DNA of 64,000 nt from Serpula lacrymans var. lacrymans S7.9 (GCF_000218685.1 NW_006763304.1:553269-617268); one strand, 5' to 3'. Shown: positions 36,400 through 48,925, counted from the stretch's first letter. A program made the numbers and translations. Notes: generated from the letters alone by a model not told the origin.

Positions 36400-38640
36400 C
36401 CCAGATTCCACAAAACTTGTTTGTGGGTTAAGCCTCCTAGAACAGTGGGTGCTTTGGTAGTTCATGGGGTGATAAGCTTTATGATCCTTCAAAGTAAAAC
36501 CTGAGAAGACTAAATGAGAGTATTTCTCAGTCTTATAATCAAGAGACTGTTATTGAAGGATAATCTACCTAAAAGAGATTATTTTTAACAGTGTCAAGTG
36601 AGTATGATGATATAAAGTAAACTGTAAAATAGCCAGACATACCTGAGTCTTATAATCAAGAGACTGAGGTTTGTGTAAGGCAGAGTGCTACAATTTTTGG
36701 AATAAGTGTGGGAAAGTTTTGAGCTTATATAATATAGTGGAAAAGCGGTCAAGTAGAGATGAAAGAATAGTGTATAGAAATGAAGAAATAAAAGGATAGG
36801 ATGTGAGTGTATCATAAACAAGATATGCTAACAGGGTAGTTGAAAGATAGGGGCTTGATTGGGGACTAAAACAAATATAGACAAGCACTACCTTGCTAAT
36901 TGTAGTACAGGGCGGGTTTGAGGATGATAAGGATGACAAGAATCCCAGTCATAGCAGGCTCCTGAAGCACAAACTGTAGTGCTCAAAAGGACTCTAATTG
37001 AAAAAGATGATAGTGATTTCAGTAGTGGAAAGTGACAACAATGACAGTAAACAGTAGTGTTGAGCTCTAATATCAACTTGACAACAGTCAGGAGTCCTAC
37101 ATACTATATATACAGACTTTTCTCATAGTTGAGACCTTAGAAATTCTGTTCACGCTGAGGTATGTTCCTCTTTACTCTGTACTTGCAGACTCTTCAATTA
37201 ATAGCAATTCTGTTTACTCTGAAATCAATGACGTGTCTCTCTACAAGTAGTAGCAGCAAAAAATATTGTCACCACACTGGATCACAAGCAGCAGTAAGAT
37301 ATTGGACTTGAACTTGGAAATTTTGTGAGAAACCCTATATACTCGATAGGATAGGATGAGATTTGAGAACAAGACTGAATTGTGATTGTGAAAATGTACA
37401 AGGTAAAGTATAGGGGTTTATATAGTAAAGAGAAAAAAAACCTATGTAAAGGAATGTAATAATGAATCCTGTGAGAGTAGTACAGGATATGTAACGACCA
37501 AGAGTTTCTTACTCTGGCGCACAACTCAGACAAGCAAAGGAGAAGAGAGAAAGGAGGGATCACCCCTCAGGTTTCAACAAGTTAGTTGTGCTAGACAACA
37601 GGGGGACTCGCTGAGTCCTTCCCTGTGTATTGCTCCTGTATATATACTAAAATACATGAGGTACTGTACAGTTGTAAATAAAGTTTAAAGTCTGATGTTT
37701 AGCATGTGGCCAGTCACATGGTGAGCCTAGACACTGGTCAGGTTATGTGTCGCGTGACTTGGTCGTGTGATTATGAAAAGTTGAAAATGTAAAGTAAAGT
37801 AAATGGTCACATGACTGGTCATGTGACTTGGAAAAAGTAAAAGTAAAAGTACGAAAAAGTGAAGCGTAAGTAGGTACTGGTACGTCAATTGTAATAGGAT
37901 AAGATTATTGAAATAAGGAAAGAAAAAGGTAGGAACAAAAAATTCAAACCTTTAGAGTGTTACAGATTGTACAGCCAAAACTTAGTCCAATAGCAAAAAA
38001 GCAACAAGGCAAAAACAACATTAGTATCAACACAGCTCTCTTGTTATCAGTTAGGCATCTTAAATAAATATGTGTCCATAAGAATGATTCTAAATCAAAA
38101 ATAATTGTACTGCAAATGAATATGTATCCTGATAAGAGAGAGGGACTGGAGCCACCGGTCCACCACCTAGATTAAATCTGTTAGTTCCATGGCCTCACCA
38201 AGGGTCTTGTTGTTGTGGACCATCTGGTCAAACAAGGGAGGGAGGGAAGTAGTTCTAATCTGAAACAGACGAGTCTCAGGCAGCATAGTAACTGTAGATG
38301 TAGCAAAGACAATAGATGAAGGATGAATGTACCCAAGCAAATGGGATATCAAGGAACATGGGCGATGCAAGTGGATGGACTTTCTCCAGCTCACAAACTA
38401 CCTAGCCACATTCTAACCAGGCAAGACAAGTAACTGATGTGGTGGTAGAAGATGGAAGATCAATGTCATGGAGGTAGACTAACTGCCCAACTTTAATTGG
38501 CTGCTGGGGCTTTGCTGATATGAGCAGTGGCATATGATAGTCAATGGATTGGCAACAGAAGCAGATAGAAAGCAGTAATATCAGGTAGGGAGGAGATGCT
38601 TGGAGGAAAAGAAGGAGGAGTGTGGGGGTGATGAAGAAGT
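36400..38640. repeat. First copy of a long diverged repeat (interrupted by a solo LTR)
   Basis: This copy and 38725-40150 share ordered blocks: CCTCCTAGAACAGTGGGTGC (36428 and 38759), AGACAAGCACTACCTTGCTA (36880 and 38900), CCACACTGGATCACAAG (about 37273 and 39116), AGTCCAATAGCA (about 37984 and 39409) and GCCACCGGTCCAC (about 38150 and 39614). No intact reading frame is seen. The origin is probably an old retroelement. Confidence 0.7.
37490..37896. mobile_element. Solo LTR, about 407 bp
   Basis: Starts TGTAACGACCAAGAG and ends GTAATA; the normal CA end has become TA. It is flanked by a perfect 5-bp target duplication, GGATA, at 37485-37489 and 37897-37901. The second copy of the surrounding repeat (near 39311) shows the empty site. 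Its first part matches the solo LTR at 42672. Confidence 0.85.
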
Positions 38641-38724
38641 TGTGAGAACCTGACTCTTATGCTGAGCTAACAGAAAGTCAAGTTATTTAATTACAAGCAG
38701 AGTCTTTGTAGATGAATAAAGAGT

Positions 38725-40150
38725 TACAGATTCCATGGAACTTGTTTATGGGCTTTGCCTCCTAGAACAGTGGGTGCTCTGGTTGTTTGTGGGTGGTATG
38801 TATGACGATCCTTCAAAGTCAAACCCAGATATGTATGGGTGTGGATTTTGAGGAGGAGGGATAGTTGGAATATAGAAGATAGGGGTTTTATGAAGAGTAT
38901 AGACAAGCACTACCTTGCTAATCGTAGCACAAGGTAGGTTTGAGAATGACAAAGTGACAAGGTGACAAGGTGACAAGGTTCCCAGTGATAGCAGGCTTCT
39001 GACACACAAATTGTAATGTTGAAAAAGACTCTAATCAAAAGGGATAACAAAGACTTCAGAAGTAAAGAGTGACAATGACAGCACTTAACAGTAGTAGCAG
39101 TAGAAAGTGTTGTGACCACACTGGATCACAAGTAGCAGAGAGTAGTGAATTTGAGATTAGAGAAGAAGTCTGGATCGGATTTCTTCTTTTTACAAGGTAA
39201 AATACAGGGGTTTACATAGTAAAAGAAAGGTAGGCTATGCACAGTATAGCTGTGCAAAGAGAATGAGAAAGAACATGAAGGAAGAAATGTATGCTGACAA
39301 ATCCTGCATAGGTAGTATAGGATAAGATTTTCAGAATAAGGAAAAGAAAGAGATAGAACAATGAATGCTGTGTAAATAATGTCACAGGTTTGTACATCCA
39401 TAAAATAGAGTCCAATAGCAGAAAGAGAGCAAGAAAATCATGATGTCATGGGAAGATGCAGTAAAAAAAAGCAAGGCAAAACAATATCAGTATCAACACA
39501 GTTCTTTTATTGTCAGTCAGGCATTCTAAAGAAATATGTGTCCATAAAAATGATTCAAAAATCAAAAATAATTGCATTGCAAATGAATGTTCTGCTGAAA
39601 AAAAAGGAACTAAAGCCACCGGTCCACTATCTAATCCAAATTTGACAGTTCCATGGCTTTACCAATGGTCTGGTTGTAGCGGACCACCTGGTCAAACAAG
39701 GCAAGGAGAGGGGTAGTTCTAATTTGGAACAAATGTATCCCAGGCAGTGTGTTGTAAGTGTAGCTGTAGTGAAGATGATGGACAAAGGATAGATGTACCC
39801 AAGTGAATGAGACAGCAATGTACATTGGCAATGCAAGGGGATGAACCTTCTCCAGCTCAAAAACTACTCACCCACACTCTAACCAGGCAAGACAAGCGGC
39901 CAATGATTTAATAGTGGAAGATGGCAGATTGACGTCATGAAGTTGGACCTGTTGCCCAATTTGGACCGGCCGCTGGGGCTTTACTGATATTAAAAGTGGC
40001 ACGTGGTCAACAGATTGGCAATGAAAACGGATGGAGAGTGGTGACATCAGGTATGGTGGAGGAGCAAGGAAGACAAGTAGGAGGAGAGTGGAGGTGACAG
40101 AGCAGTGGACTAGAATGGGTAGCCAGAAATGACTGTCAGGTGAGAATAAA
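38725..40150. repeat. Second copy of the long diverged repeat
   Basis: Collinear with 36400-38640 but shorter and without the solo LTR. The open frames on the minus strand at 39627-39860 and 38167-38394 are counterparts of each other and share MSWR near the start; their function is unknown. Confidence 0.7.
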
Positions 40151-42671
40151 AAGGAGAGTTAAGGGCCCATGGTGGGGCTAAGTAAAGGAAAAAGGGTAGG
40201 GGAAACAACAAAAGCAAGGGCGCAATGTGTAGCCAGTGGTGACACAAAAAATTGCCAAAATGCAGAAATGCAGAAAGTACTGAATGGAAAGCAAAGGTGA
40301 AGGTGAGTGCAACTTGATTGCCTAATAGAGGTGGTGCTGATCAGCCCAAGTTTGAAAAAGGCAATATTAATTAATATTCCACGCGGCACTGTGCCTGTGT
40401 GGCGCAAAGGCAAGTCTTTTGAATATTCGCTTCATTTTTTGACACCTGTCCATGCTACTAATCACTTTTGGTGCATGACAACGCGCCACAGCCTATGGAG
40501 ATGAGGTTCATACGGAACTCTGGGGGCCTGCACCTGTCGAGACACTTGGTGGAAAACATTATTATGTTGCTTTTACTGATGATAAGACACGGAAGACTCA
40601 CCTCTTCCTGATATGTGACAAGAGCAAAATTTCTCACAATTTTGCACATACAAGGCCTGGCTGCAAAACCACATGAATGCTGCTGTAAAAATTATACATA
40701 GTGATCAAGGTGGCGAGTTTTTGAGTGGAGAGTTTGACAAGTACCTGGAAAAGAAGGGAATAGCCAGGAAACTTACCGCCCATGACACTCCTGAGCAGAA
40801 CAGGGTGGCTGAACGGGTTAACCGCACCCTCATAGAGAAGGTACACGCTATGCTGCATGGAAGTGGATTACCCAAGTTCCTATAGGGTGAGGCAGTCAAA
40901 CATGCTGTTTGGCTCAAGAATCGAACCTCAACAAAAGCACTTACTGGAACAACACCGCACAAAGTGGCCCATAGCATAAAACCAGATCTCTCTAACTTAA
41001 AGGAATGGGGCTGCCAGGTGTGGGTGCACTATAGTGGTGGCTCAAAACTTGACCCATGTATGCGCACTGGGCAATGGATGAGTTTTGATGCCAAAAGTAA
41101 AGGCCATCAAATCTACTGGCCAGATAAATGAACGATCAGTGTGGAATGCTCTGTTGCTTTTGTGCCAGTAAATGAGACCCCCTTCAAGCTTGAGGGGGAG
41201 AGGGAAACAAACAATCAAGCTGTCAAAAATGCTCAAATTGTTGATATTGATTCGGAGGCATTCAACCACGCACCTCTAAATGACCCTTGTCCTCATCCAC
41301 CTGATCCCCAAAATGATCCTCATCCTGCACAAGCTCCTCTTTTCCATCCTCCAATGGTACCCCGCCGAAGCACTCACCACCAACAACCAGCACAGTACAT
41401 GTGCAACTTATTACAAGGCGAAAGATCAGTTGATGGCACAAGCAAAGGCCAGGTCTTACCAAAAGGGATGCAAAACCCCCTTGAAAATGCTAAAGATCTT
41501 GAGGGACATGCGGATGAAAGAAACAATCAAACCTTGAGGGAATTGGCGCAAAATGTGACTTTGGCTGCGCACATGGCCAACCTTGATGACATTGAACTGA
41601 GAACCATTGAAGAAGCTCAGAAGCATCCTGATTGGGATAAATGGAAAGATGCAATCAATGAAAGGCTGGAAAGGCTGAAAGCAGCAGGAACATGGACTTA
41701 TGTTGATAGGCCAAAAGTTGCCAACATTGTAGGCATTCAATAGGTCTTTAAAATAAAGAAAACCGCCTCTGATTCCATTGACAAGTACAAGGCTCGGCTT
41801 GTGGCGCAAGGATTTAGCCAAGTCGAGGGTGTTGACTATTTTGACACTTTTGCACCAGTTGCAAAGATGCCATCATTAAGGGTAATATTAGCCATGGCTG
41901 CACGACAAAACTGGGAGCTGCATCAAATGGATGTCAAGAGCGCTTACCTAAATGGTGAACTCAACAATGACAAAGTGATTTTTATGTGTCAACCCCCAGG
42001 GCAAGAGAAGCAGGTGCTTCGCCTTAACAAAACCCTGTATGGCTTAAAACAGGCAGGGCGCCACTGGTACCAAATATTGTGCCAAAACCTAAAAAAAATA
42101 GGGCTAAAACAATGCAGGTCAGATTATGCCGTTTTCTACAGGCAGAATGGAAATGAGCTCACCATCATAGCTGTCCATGTTGATGACATGACGCTTGTTG
42201 CACCAACAGTAGCACATATGATGACCTTGAAAAAGGAACTATCCAAGCTTTTCAAAGTTAGCAATCTTGGCAAGTTACATTGGATGCTAGAAAGAGACAC
42301 TCACCCAAACTGTTAATTTATCTCAACGCTCCTATATTGATGCCATAATCCAATGTTTTGGTCTTGAGGACACAAAGCCTCTGTCAATGCCGATGGTTGC
42401 AAATATGTACCTAACAAAAGATCAAAGCCCTAAAACACCTGAAAACTTTGCTGATATGCGAGATGCACCTTACTGGGAGATTGTGGGATCTCTGATGTAT
42501 GCAGCAATTGCTACTTGCCTAGATATTGCACATACTGTAGCCATACTTTTGAGATTTGTGGAAAACCCAGGGAAAGTGCACTTGGAGGCAGCAAAAAGAG
42601 TGGTAAAGTACCTGAAGGGAACATTTGAGCTCTGGCTCTGCTATGGACCAGAAAGGAAAGAACTTGCTGGC

Positions 42672-43777
42672 TGTAACAACCAAGAGTTTGTATACTCTGG
42701 CACACAACTCAGACAAAGCTATATGTAAGGACCATTTATTATTTTCTCTATGTCCTGGTTTTTGAACGCTTTCCCCGTTACACCTCTGGCTCTAGGGCTA
42801 GAGGTATTGTTTGCTATTCTACTTCTCATAGCCCTCACAGGCTTTCTCAACCATTGTTACCACTTTATATTGCAGATTAAAGACTGGGTATCGCTCCCAG
42901 CCAGCCAGCACAATGGATAAAGAGCTGGTGGTAAGTATCTCACCAACCAGCTCCAAGCCCCATCCCCGCCTGGAGATACTAATAGACGCTTTAATCAGGA
43001 TCGTACCTCATCATGAGGATACGGTTCCTGAACACGCGTGACAACACTTATTATTAGTACACTTTCCCACCTGCTGATTAATCTTCAAAGTCGTACAATA
43101 GTTATCCTTTTTCTTATTGGTTGATTTTCCCCTCAGACTACTTTCCTTTTATTCTTCTTCTGGTCTGAGGGGTAGACAGTTAGCTATAAAAACCTTACAT
43201 ACTCATGTATTGTTCTTTAGCTTTCTATTACTTGAATTATCCGCTTTACTCCTCAACCAAAACCTCTGAGTCTACTCCCCTATCCTCTACTTGCTATATT
43301 CACTATCACTAGCATATGTCGATCTTCAAGACTCATTGTACCTCTTACTCCCTGCAAGTGCAGTAGGAGACGGGTAGTGTTTTTGTTATAGTTTATCGTT
43401 GCCTCACACTATAGAGGAAGTGAGAGGGAGTGGTTACCCCTTAGGATAGGACCAAGTTAGTTGTGGGTAAACAACAGAAGGACTTGCTGAGGTGTCTCTT
43501 TGATCTATTGGGGTATATATACTACTACAGGTTTGTTTGTACATATGTACTGTACAGTTGATGGAGGCAGTGGCTGATGATGTTGTGGGGCACAGCCCGT
43601 GTGACCAGCTCTACTGCGTGAGATACTTGTAGCTAAAATAAGAAAAAGGCAGTGCAGCGCGAGAAGGTGGAGTTTGAACAAAATGGAAAGTGCCGCATGG
43701 CACAGGGTGTGAAAACTACAGAAGAAAGTCAAAGGGGAGAATAAAATTTAAAGGTCCAAAAATTGTGTATCGTAACA
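42672..43777. mobile_element. Solo LTR inserted in copia pol, itself carrying a nested solo LTR
   Basis: Begins TGTAACAACCAAGAG and ends CGTAACA. It is flanked by CTGGC (42667-42671) and CCGGC (43778-43782), a 5-bp duplication with one C/T change. Removing it and one target copy restores the reading KELAGYCDADGS across pol. Both ends match the 407-bp solo LTR at 37490 once the nested insertion is taken out. Confidence 0.82.
42724..43408. mobile_element. Nested solo LTR of a second family, 685 bp
   Basis: Starts TGTAAGGACC and ends CCTCACA. It is flanked by perfect CTATA duplications at 42719-42723 and 43409-43413. A TATAAA at 43185-43190 could be its promoter. It sits inside the solo LTR 42672-43777 and so is the younger insertion. 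Confidence 0.87.
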
Positions 43778-44215
43778 CCGGCTATTGCGATGCTGATGGC
43801 AGTATGCATGAGAATTGCTGTGCTATTTCAGGATATGCAATCATGTTGGATGGCAGAACTGTCTCATGGTTCTCGGAACAGCAACAATTAGTTGGGCTGT
43901 CAACCACGGAGGCCAAGTATGTGGCTGCAACTCACGCCACAAAGGAACTCCTATGGATCAGAATGTTTATGAGTGAGATTTTTAGAGACGATATATCAAC
44001 CCCAACCCTTTTTTGTGACAATCAATACCATGCAAGGACAAAACATATTGATATATGCTTACATTTCATTCACCATGCAATTGAGGAAGGCAAAATTGAA
44101 ATAACCTATTGCCCGATGGACAACATGATTGCGGATACACTTACTAAGGCTTTGCCATCCATGAAGGTGAAACACTTTGCAGCAGCGCTGGGCCTTCATA
44201 CAGCTTGAGGGGGCG

Positions 44216-44574
44216 TGTTGGAGTGATGACTTTTGCAAGCTTTTTGACGAAGGGCTTGTACCTAGAAAGGAAGGTTTAGTAGTTGGATTGGCCCATGCGG
44301 CAATATACCACATCAATGATTTTACTTCCATTTTTTTTACATATACCTGACCTGGTTGTTAGGGAACACCTCAGAGCCTTACAACAAGCTCTGAGGTGAG
44401 AATCATCTTGCTAGTTTTCTATTGACCTTTAGCTGATTAGTATCTAGTCTTCTGTATTAAACTAGATCACAACTTGACTTATACAGTCTAATATACTCTG
44501 ATAATTCCTTATTCATTCCTTTTGTTTTCTGACAAGGTAGTCAGGCTGTGCCATGCTTGTGCCAGATTTCAACA
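44216..44574 (+). repeat. 3' LTR of the copia element, 359 bp
   Basis: Starts TGTTGGAGTGATG directly after the polypurine tract and ends GATTTCAACA, giving short inverted ends (TGTTG and CAACA). No second copy of this LTR was recognised in the window. Confidence 0.7.
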
Positions 44575-45200
44575 GTCCTGACAAGGTAAATGGGATTTTT
44601 CTGACATCATACATACCCCAAATATCATACTGTTGATAAAGACTTTACATAGCTTTATGGAAGATCTATCTATCCATTCACTGATGATAGATGATTTATC
44701 GTGCTACTGAGGGTCTTCCCTTGGCAGAAAAGATGGAGCAAAAATTCCCACAGACAATGATGAGAACTTTGTCTAACTTTGTATATTCCCCAGTCTGCTT
44801 GCTTGTAGATCTCTTGGCACATGCTGGGTGTCAAATCAAAGAGGAAAAGCATTGATGTGACCGGTGGTGAATACGGAACGTTGTGGATGTCACGCTAAAA
44901 CAAAAGGCGTTGGCCAGCACAGCTAGTGTTTACTACAGCTTGCCACTGAACTGTCACTTTTGAATAGACTAGCTGTACTGAATTCTATGATTGTGAGTCG
45001 GTTTCTGATGGAATGCAGGTTCAGTTTCCGAAAACGGCAATCACGGCATGCTTAACTGAGGGTGGCTGGCGGTCGTTGCCTGAGTTGTCAGTGGCAGGAA
45101 CCACTCCCCGAGCTGGTACACTCAGGCCTCCAGTCTCACCCTTATCGAGCACATCCAGCCAGCGCACGCACTCATACATAACCACAGCAGGCTTTATACC
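44575..45200. other. Intergenic region, MO25 promoter
   Basis: The sequence changes back from transposon-like to ordinary composition at about 44850. No coding sequence is supported. The part next to 45201 should contain the promoter. Confidence 0.6.
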
Positions 45201-46658
45201 ATGAACTTCTTCAAAACAAAGCAGCGGACACCTCCAGACCTCGTAAGAGGCCTTCGAGACACGATACCAAAGCTCGAATCTGGCCCTCCAGGGACCGAAA
45301 CGAGGAGAAAGGTGCGAGAAATTTCACAGAGGTTCAGACATTCGACTGGGAGAAGTTGATGTACAATCACATCTATTATCGTGGTTTCCCTCAAGGCAAG
45401 CGAAGAGGTATCCAAGAATTTGCAGCAGATCAAGGCTATCTTGTACGGCGACGGAGGTGCGCAACATACAGTTATACTTTTATTACCGTCGAGACTCACA
45501 AATCATTCTTTGCAGATCCTTTACCCGAGCTAGTGGCTCAACTTGCACAGGAGACATACAACACAGACCTTTTGTACCATCTAGTCCTCAACATCGCCCG
45601 ATTTGATTTCGAATCTCGGAAAGACGTCGTACAGATATTTAACAACCTACTCAGACGGCAGATTGGCTCGCGATTGCCCACTGTAGAATACATATCTGCA
45701 AAGCACGACATCATCTTCGCCGCGCTCGCTGGTTACGAGAACGAGGAAATCGCGCTCAATACAGGTATGATCTTGAAGGAAATGCTTCGACACGAGCAAC
45801 TATGCAAGGTCCTTCTTTATTCAGAACAGTTGAGCCGTCTTTCTGCTTTTCATTCCGGCTGACGAACATGTGTTTGTGGTGCCATGTGACACTAGGTTTT
45901 ACATGTTCCCACATCATATCGAGAATACGACTTTCGGTGTCTCTTGTGATGCTTTTGCGAACCTGAAGGAGACGCTGACACGGCACAAGCCTATGGTGGC
46001 CGACTATCTTGACAAGAACTACGAAAGAGTACGTCAACCACCTCAAGTCCTTTGTCTCAGCCAAAGCTCTCCGGCTCACATATCGTTCTTCTAGTTCTTT
46101 GCTTCATTCACCACACTTATTCTCTCGAACAACTATGTGACGAAAAGGCAGTCACTCAAGCTACTAGGAGAAATTCTTCTGGATCGTGCAAACTTCAATG
46201 TGATGACACGGTACATCGCCAACGAAGGGAACCTGAAGATGATGATGAACCTCCTGCGCGATAAGAGTAAAAACATCCAGTTTGAGGCGTTCCATGTATT
46301 CAAGGTATGTGCACATGCCATTGATTCGCCCAATGCACCTTACTTTTACCTCTTATTAGGTCTTCGTGGCGAATCCGAAGAAACCCCCTCAAATAGAGGC
46401 TATCCTCCGACGGAATAAAGACAAGCTACTAGTTTTTCTCAAAGGATTTCACAACGACAAGGAAGGTCAGTAAATATTCTGTACTTACCGCCTACCCTCG
46501 GTGATGGCTTTTTTTTTCCATTGTTTTCTTATGCAGACGAACAATTTAGCGTGAGTACTCCATAGTGACCATTTATTTCGTTGATAGAAGTGCATTTCTC
46601 ACGATCATTTGAACAGGACGAGAAGCAGTTTCTTATCGTACAGATTCAAAGCCTGTAA
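45201..46658 (+). CDS. HYM1: Mo25/Hym1 family scaffold protein
   Basis: Scaffold of 329 residues that binds Ste20/GCK-type kinases in the RAM/MOR morphogenesis network (the fungal counterpart of MO25-LKB1/STRAD). It starts [20 protein letters not shown] and ends [13 protein letters not shown]. The armadillo-like helical repeats are easy to follow ([79 protein letters not shown]). Exons: 45201-45311, 45396-45456, 45516-45828, 45896-46028, 46095-46304, 46360-46465, 46537-46550 (14 nt), 46617-46658, totalling 990 nt with no break. Confidence 0.95.
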
Positions 46659-47142
46659 TATCCAGTTCCCTGCTCGTGCTGTGTCCGCTTGCGAGGACAT
46701 CTGCATCGAGCATACTACTATCCAATGTACATCTCCTCAGTTCCTCTCATCGTCATGCATGTACTGCAGTTTATCTTCACGCCAATTTATGTTTCATTTC
46801 TTCTTCTGTTTATCTAATACCGCGGAATACAAATTCCTTCAACAAGCAAGTCATCTATATTTTCAGTGGTTGTCGCTGGTGCACTATTGCAATATCTTAG
46901 AACATAAATTGCTCCTGGTATTGTCGTGGAGGTAGCTTATATTGTTCAAGTTCAGATGATTCCGTAACGTGCTTTTAAGACGGTTGCAGCTAAGAACACT
47001 AAATTGATACACCGAATTGCACATAGCTCGGACACTGGTACATATTTCTCTTGGCAACTCTTCAAGCTTTCCCGATTACGACATCATATTTTTGCGTCTC
47101 TAGCTGAACAGAACTTGAACAGTACGATACGAGTTTGGAAGT
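46659..47142. other. Intergenic region between convergent genes
   Basis: 3' ends of MO25 and of the F-box-like gene. Short open frames at 46609-46935 run on from the MO25 last exon in other frames and are not called. Confidence 0.7.
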
Positions 47143-48925
47143 TTATGTTGATATTATTTGCGACATCAAGCTTCTGTTGATCCCAATTGACTCGTCAACA
47201 AACACATGCGAACCGAGGACAGAAATTCTACGAACCTGAACCAGTACAAGCCGGGAGTCATCAACACTGACTTGAAACGTAGAATCAAACTCATCGAACC
47301 ACTCGTACGAGAAAGCTTCGCGATACGGCAAGTAGGTCACCACTTCCTCTGCAAATGCCCAGCCGGGAGGTATGCGAGAAGGTTCAGTTACGAGCCATTG
47401 GTAGTTGTCTCCTACGGCACTAGTGCGCCTGATTGCATATGGATTGAATTCGCGCATACGCAACCTATAAGTCCTGCCACCGATGCGAGATATTCCAACC
47501 GCTCTGCTCCCATGTACGTCGTAAACTCCGTCGTTTGGGAAACAGCGTGAGTTCTGCGGACCCCAAGCGCTCCAGGCAAGTACTGATGTTTCGGTACCAT
47601 TTCCAGAGGTGGGAGCTACTCCACCCGAAGTGAAGAGAGACTGCATGTCGATGTAAAAGACATAACCGAAAGATACGGCACAGATTCGGTCTTGGGGATT
47701 AGGGCAAAATGGTAACACTATTAGTTTACTACTGTCAACGCTTCGTCTGGTGGCGGCTGTAGCTACACAGGGAAAGTTGCAGATTATGAAGCCGTCTCCA
47801 CGTGAGCACTTGAATCCTGGTCGTATTTTCGGCAAAGCATATCTAGCCTTGCAAACGGGTGTCGCAAATTCACTGAAGGTGTACACTTCAAGGACCCCGG
47901 AGGTAGTCAGGAGTAACAAGGCATCGTGAGCTAGAAAGCAGAAGTCAAGGATATTGTCATCGACTTCTGCTTTTGTAATGACACATTGCTGATTGAACAA
48001 TTTCAGCGTGACTGGCCACATAGAATATGAAGACGACCCACTGGTTCAGCGTTGTCCGCCTCTTGCCAGTTCCAGATCTGCAACGTTTCTCCTACAATGG
48101 AGTTTTCGCGCTGCAAGTCTAGACCAAGGAAAACAAGGCTCTGGCCTAAGATTTTGACCTTGACGTCATACGGTTCCCATTGGCCTGTCGGCAGCTGTGT
48201 CGGCAGCAAGACCGGTTCAGGGGCAAGAGGATGCTGCACGTTCTTATCCACTGTTCTGAGATAGATATGATATCTGTAGTAATGAATGGTAAGAACACTA
48301 GCGGTGCAGGATCTAAGGAAATATAATAGAAATCACATACCCAGGAGGAGCTCGAGCTACAAGGGCCGAAAGATTTTGCGTTACGTCTATAGCAACTCCC
48401 TCAATCCGAATGGGCATGACATAAATGGCAGAACGTGTAACTTCCATCAGTCTGGTATCTGCATCAATCGGAGGCAGCATCCACAACATCCCCACTTGGC
48501 TATTCTAAATGCTCAAGAGGTCACCAGCAATAGATATACAAGGCATCCTGTCTGTAGTTAGGCCGATATGTCTGGAAGAAGAGCCGGCCATGGTAAAGCG
48601 ACTCCAATCAAGACCAACCTCCTTCAACAGCTCCAAGCGCTGAGAAATAGTAGTATCAGACACGATCACGTCAGGAAGGGAGATCATGCGCTGAGCACCC
48701 AGCTCGATATGATATTTGAGTATTGGAGATTCTCGAATAATTTTTTCTAGTGCTTTGCACGTCTTAGGCGTTCATTGAATGAGATGAGACCATCTGATTG
48801 TGATACTGAGCTCTTACCATACCAAAGCGAATTACGTCCGGAAAATCACAAAGACTGAAGATATACTGCAGGACATCTTCAGGAACGTCAGGGAAACTGG
48901 TTGAAGAGATGGTGTACTGATCCAT
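47143..48925 (-). CDS. F-box-like protein with propeller-like C-terminus, interrupted by a stop
   Basis: The N-terminus MDQYTISSTSFPDVPEDVLQ with IFSLCDFPDVIRFGM looks like an F-box, which would bind Skp1 in an SCF ubiquitin ligase. The rest resembles the large mushroom-type F-box proteins with a beta-rich C-terminus (VGMLWMLPPIDADTRLMEV, LQIWNWQEADNAEPVGRL, LLLLTTSGVLEVYTFSEF, the last open exon running 48021-47143). Introns lie after about 48820, 48310 and 48030. An in-frame TAG at 48507-48505 (after DLLSI) cannot be removed by a reasonable intron, so translation may restart at the Met at 48495 or the gene may be dead. A partial copy lies at 50970-51450. Confidence 0.65.

Larger units (their letters stand above)
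40374..44208 (+). pseudogene. Copia pol polyprotein remnant (integrase, reverse transcriptase, RNase H)
   Basis: Integrase core pieces appear at about 40500-41130 (IIHSDQGGEFLSGEFDKYLE, HDTPEQNRVAERVNRTL). Reverse transcriptase runs from about 41760 (ARLVAQGFSQVEGVDY, MDVKSAYLNGEL, LNKTLYGLKQAGRHWYQ, and the catalytic AVHVDDMTL). RNase H lies after the inserted LTR (GYCDADGS across the site, WFSEQQQLVGLSTTEAKYVA, FCDNQ). The frame is broken by TAG at 40884-40886, TGA near 41129, TAG near 41741, and frameshifts near 40628 and 42296. This copy cannot make a working polyprotein. Confidence 0.9.
40300..44574 (+). mobile_element. Ty1/copia retrotransposon, defective
   Basis: Internal pol region followed by a polypurine stretch (TTGAGGGGGCG) and a 3' LTR at 44216-44574. 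Gag and the 5' LTR were not found, so the element is truncated on the left, where it abuts the repeat copies. A later solo LTR insertion (42672-43777) splits the coding part. Confidence 0.85.
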
